Below, in pieces: positions 62,458 through 64,000 of a DNA stretch of 64,000 nt. The number at the start of each line of letters is the position of its first letter. The stretch's first letter is position 1. The DNA lies in the NCBI RefSeq assembly GCF_014205215.1, contig NZ_JACHNC010000001.1, positions 8,490,501-8,554,500 of the forward strand. The letters run 5' to 3'. Both the position numbers and the translations under genes were made by a program. Origin of the DNA: Actinoplanes lobatus (lineage in GTDB: Bacteria; Actinomycetota; Actinomycetes; Mycobacteriales; Micromonosporaceae). A model generated the notes under the pieces. That model saw only the letters and a list, made by a program, of their open reading frames with translations. It was not told where the DNA came from and did no database searches.

Positions 62458-62880
62458 AGATCTTTCGTGGTCGAGGTCCGTCTGTCGCTTCCGCCCCTTC
62501 CCGGTACGCGTGACGTCGTCCCCGTCTCATCAGGGCCGTTCCGTCCGGTCGGCGCGCGCTTGCTGCCCGCTCCGGCCTGTGCCGCGCCCGCCGGGCGTAG
62601 ATCGGTCGGATACTCCCGCAGGTGCCGCCCTGTCGCGCCGGGATGGGTCGTCGGGGTGGTGATCGCCAGGCAACCCGGGTGCTACTCCCTGCCGTCACGC
62701 CAGTCACGCCCGGGTGGGTGGTTGCGGTGGTGATCGCCAGGCAACCCGGGTGCTACTCCCTGCCGTCACGCCGGTCACGCCCGGGTGGGTGGTTGCGGTG
62801 GTGATCGCCAGGCAACCCGGGTGTTGCACCCGGCCGTCACGCCGGTCGCGCCGGGTGGGTGGTTGCGGTTGACGCGCGGT
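62458..62880 (+). repeat. Dispersed 3'-end repeat, copy C, with internal 71-bp array
   Basis: Starts at the response-regulator stop (TAGAGATCTTTCGTGG) and shows the same blocks as copy A (CGGTACGCG, ATCAGGGCCGTTCCG, GCCGGGCGTAGATCGG). Its later part is the 71-bp array described separately. No gene in 62458-63515 is convincing. Confidence 0.82.
62661..62872 (+). repeat. Three tandem 71-bp repeats
   Basis: Units start at 62661, 62732 and 62803 with GATCGCCAGGCAACCCGGGT; the third is slightly diverged. Contains GGGTGGGTGGTTGCGGT, also found once in copies A and, inverted, D, so this array is a local expansion within the dispersed repeat. Confidence 0.9.
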
Positions 62881-63004
62881 CGCGCCATGAGGGAGCCCGC
62901 CGGGAGTCACTCACCGTGACCATGGCGGTGAGTGCGTGGAGGCGCGTGGTACATCGGTGTTGTTCTGCCCACCTCCATCTTCCACAAGGGCCGGTGACCG
63001 GGAT

Positions 63005-63515
63005 CCCGCGCTCACACGGAGTTCCGGCCGGTCGGGTTTGTGGAGTGAGCGGGCACGAAAGCCGCCGAGTGGACGGCCGTCACGGCGATAGGCGGGTGGG
63101 CGCACACGCTGGCGATGTCGTGGTCGCCTACCTGCCCTACAACGGTGGTGGCGCACACGGCGACTTGCGTGTGCGGCCGCCGGGCCTGGTGGGACCGCGG
63201 ATGACGACCACCGTGACCGGCGCAACGGCCGAGAGCGGCAACCCGAGTGCCTGGCCAGCAACACCGCAACCACCCACCCGGCGGGACCCGGTCCGCCGAG
63301 GGCGAGAGCCGACGCCCCGGCCGTGACCGGCGGCAAGAAGGGGGCCGGGACGGCCTGCCCGGCCACCGATCTACGCCCGGCGGGCGCGGCAAAGGACGGA
63401 GCGGGCAGCAAGCGCGCGCCGACCGGACGGAACAGGACGGATAAGGCGGGACGACGTCACGCGTACAAGGAAGAAGGAGCCGGAAGCGGAACGCGGACCT
63501 TGACCACGAAGGTCT
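63005..63515 (-). repeat. Dispersed 3'-end repeat, copy D (inverted)
   Basis: On the minus strand starts at the stop of the 63516 regulator (TGAAGACCTTCGTGG) and follows the order of copy A to the block ending GGCCGTCCACTCGGCGG. With copy C it forms a long, imperfect inverted repeat between two convergent regulator genes. Confidence 0.8.
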
Positions 63516-64000
63516 TCAGGGGTCGGCCAGGCCGGCACGCCACGTCCAGGCGGCGACGGCGACCCGGTTGTGCAAGCCGAGTTTCGCCTGGATGTTGGCG
63601 ATGTGGGTCTTGGCCGTGCCGGGCGAGATGAACAGCTCGGCGCCGATCTGGGCGTTCGTCAGGCCCCGGGCGACCAGCCGGACGATGTCGGTCTCGCGGT
63701 TCGTCAGCGGGTGGGGCGCCTCCGGCCGGGCCGCCGCCGTCGCGGCCCGCAGCAGCCGGACGGTGACCTCCGGGCTGATCAGGGCGTCGCCGGCGACCGC
63801 CGCTCGGACACCCTCGACCAGCAGCGCCGGGCCCGACCGTTTGAGCAGGAAGCCGCATGCGCCGTTGCGCAGCGCGCCGTCGACGTACGCGTCGTGGTCG
63901 AAGGTCGTCACCACGACCACGCGCAGGCCGGCCTCGGTGAGCAGCCGGGTCAGTTCCAGGCCGTCGATGCCCGGCATGCGGATGTCGGTGAGCACGACGT
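63516..64000 (-). CDS. NarL/LuxR-family response regulator, 5' end outside window
   Basis: About 161 C-terminal residues are present. The receiver part has LTDIRMPGIDG with the phospho-Asp and FLLKRSG with the conserved Lys; the LuxR HTH is LTNRETDIVRLVARGLTNAQ, then ISPGTAKTHIANIQAKLGL. Its kinase is presumably beyond the window, on the minus-strand upstream side. Convergent with the preceding two-component pair. Confidence 0.93.
   Translation of the reverse strand, partial: VVLTDIRMPGIDGLELTRLLTEAGLRVVVVTTFDHDAYVDGALRNGACGFLLKRSGPALLVEGVRAAVAGDALISPEVTVRLLRAATAAARPEAPHPLTNRETDIVRLVARGLTNAQIGAELFISPGTAKTHIANIQAKLGLHNRVAVAAWTWRAGLADP

Noticed and set aside
62661..62872. CRISPR array
   Set aside because: 71-bp units are direct tandem copies without spacers and no cas genes are near.
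62622..63326. Short frames in 62.6-63.4 kb
   Set aside because: All lie within the dispersed repeats, are repeat translations, and lack ribosome-binding sites.

Overview
The window is high-GC actinobacterial DNA: GTG starts, ATGA/GTGA stop-start overlaps, Tat-dependent secreted enzymes, many TetR/LacI/MarR/two-component regulators. Gene content (an Lcp-type rubber oxygenase cluster, CHAT-TPR proteins, large glycoside-hydrolase operons, DUF6928) points to a soil Micromonosporaceae, most likely Actinoplanes or a close relative. No rRNA, tRNA or CRISPR array was seen. All calls come from reading the sequence; no searches were run.

Layout. 1-1.3 kb: secreted S1 protease with a ricin-type lectin domain, cut by the window edge. 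1.4-12.8 kb: a two-component histidine kinase and an OmpR-type response regulator, now about 9.4 kb apart, flank an island holding an Rpn/PD-(D/E)XK-like protein and two tandem paralogous giant CHAT-NTPase-TPR proteins. Broken pieces of the kinase, of a regulator tail and of the Rpn-like gene lie between them. 13-21.4 kb: a rubber (poly-cis-1,4-isoprene) degradation locus: two tandem lcp oxygenase genes, a Tat-exported molybdenum hydroxylase pair (oxiB, oxiA), a divergent TetR regulator and a stray FAD subunit. An ISAs1-type element sits exactly inside the Tat signal of the promoter-proximal lcp, with intact 10-bp target duplications.

21.5-34.4 kb: a plant-polysaccharide locus with a LacI regulator and CE7 esterase divergent from one long translationally coupled operon: GH3, two sugar ABC permeases, lipoprotein, GH39, two tandem 26-codon mini-ORFs, YesL-like protein, GH42, YesU-like protein. 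34.4-41.2 kb: small and hypothetical proteins, a MarR-controlled ene-reductase/quinone-reductase pair and several decayed genes. 41.2-48.9 kb: methionine aminopeptidase with divergent XRE regulator, SGNH hydrolase, GH67 alpha-glucuronidase with LacI and MFS transporter, MBL hydrolase with divergent CGNR protein. 49-53 kb: membrane protein and SMI1/DUF1963-type small proteins. 53-59 kb: GH20 and sugar-kinase remnants fused back to back, a stand-alone MurG-like transferase, a kinase-like phosphotransferase, two GNATs and a class A PBP. 59-64 kb: TetR, DedA, a NarL-type two-component pair and a second convergent NarL-type regulator.

The two carbohydrate loci together cover acetyl-, xylosyl-, galactosyl- and glucuronosyl-substituted hemicellulose oligomers. 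A dispersed repeat family occurs four times, and each copy starts immediately after the stop codon of an unrelated gene.
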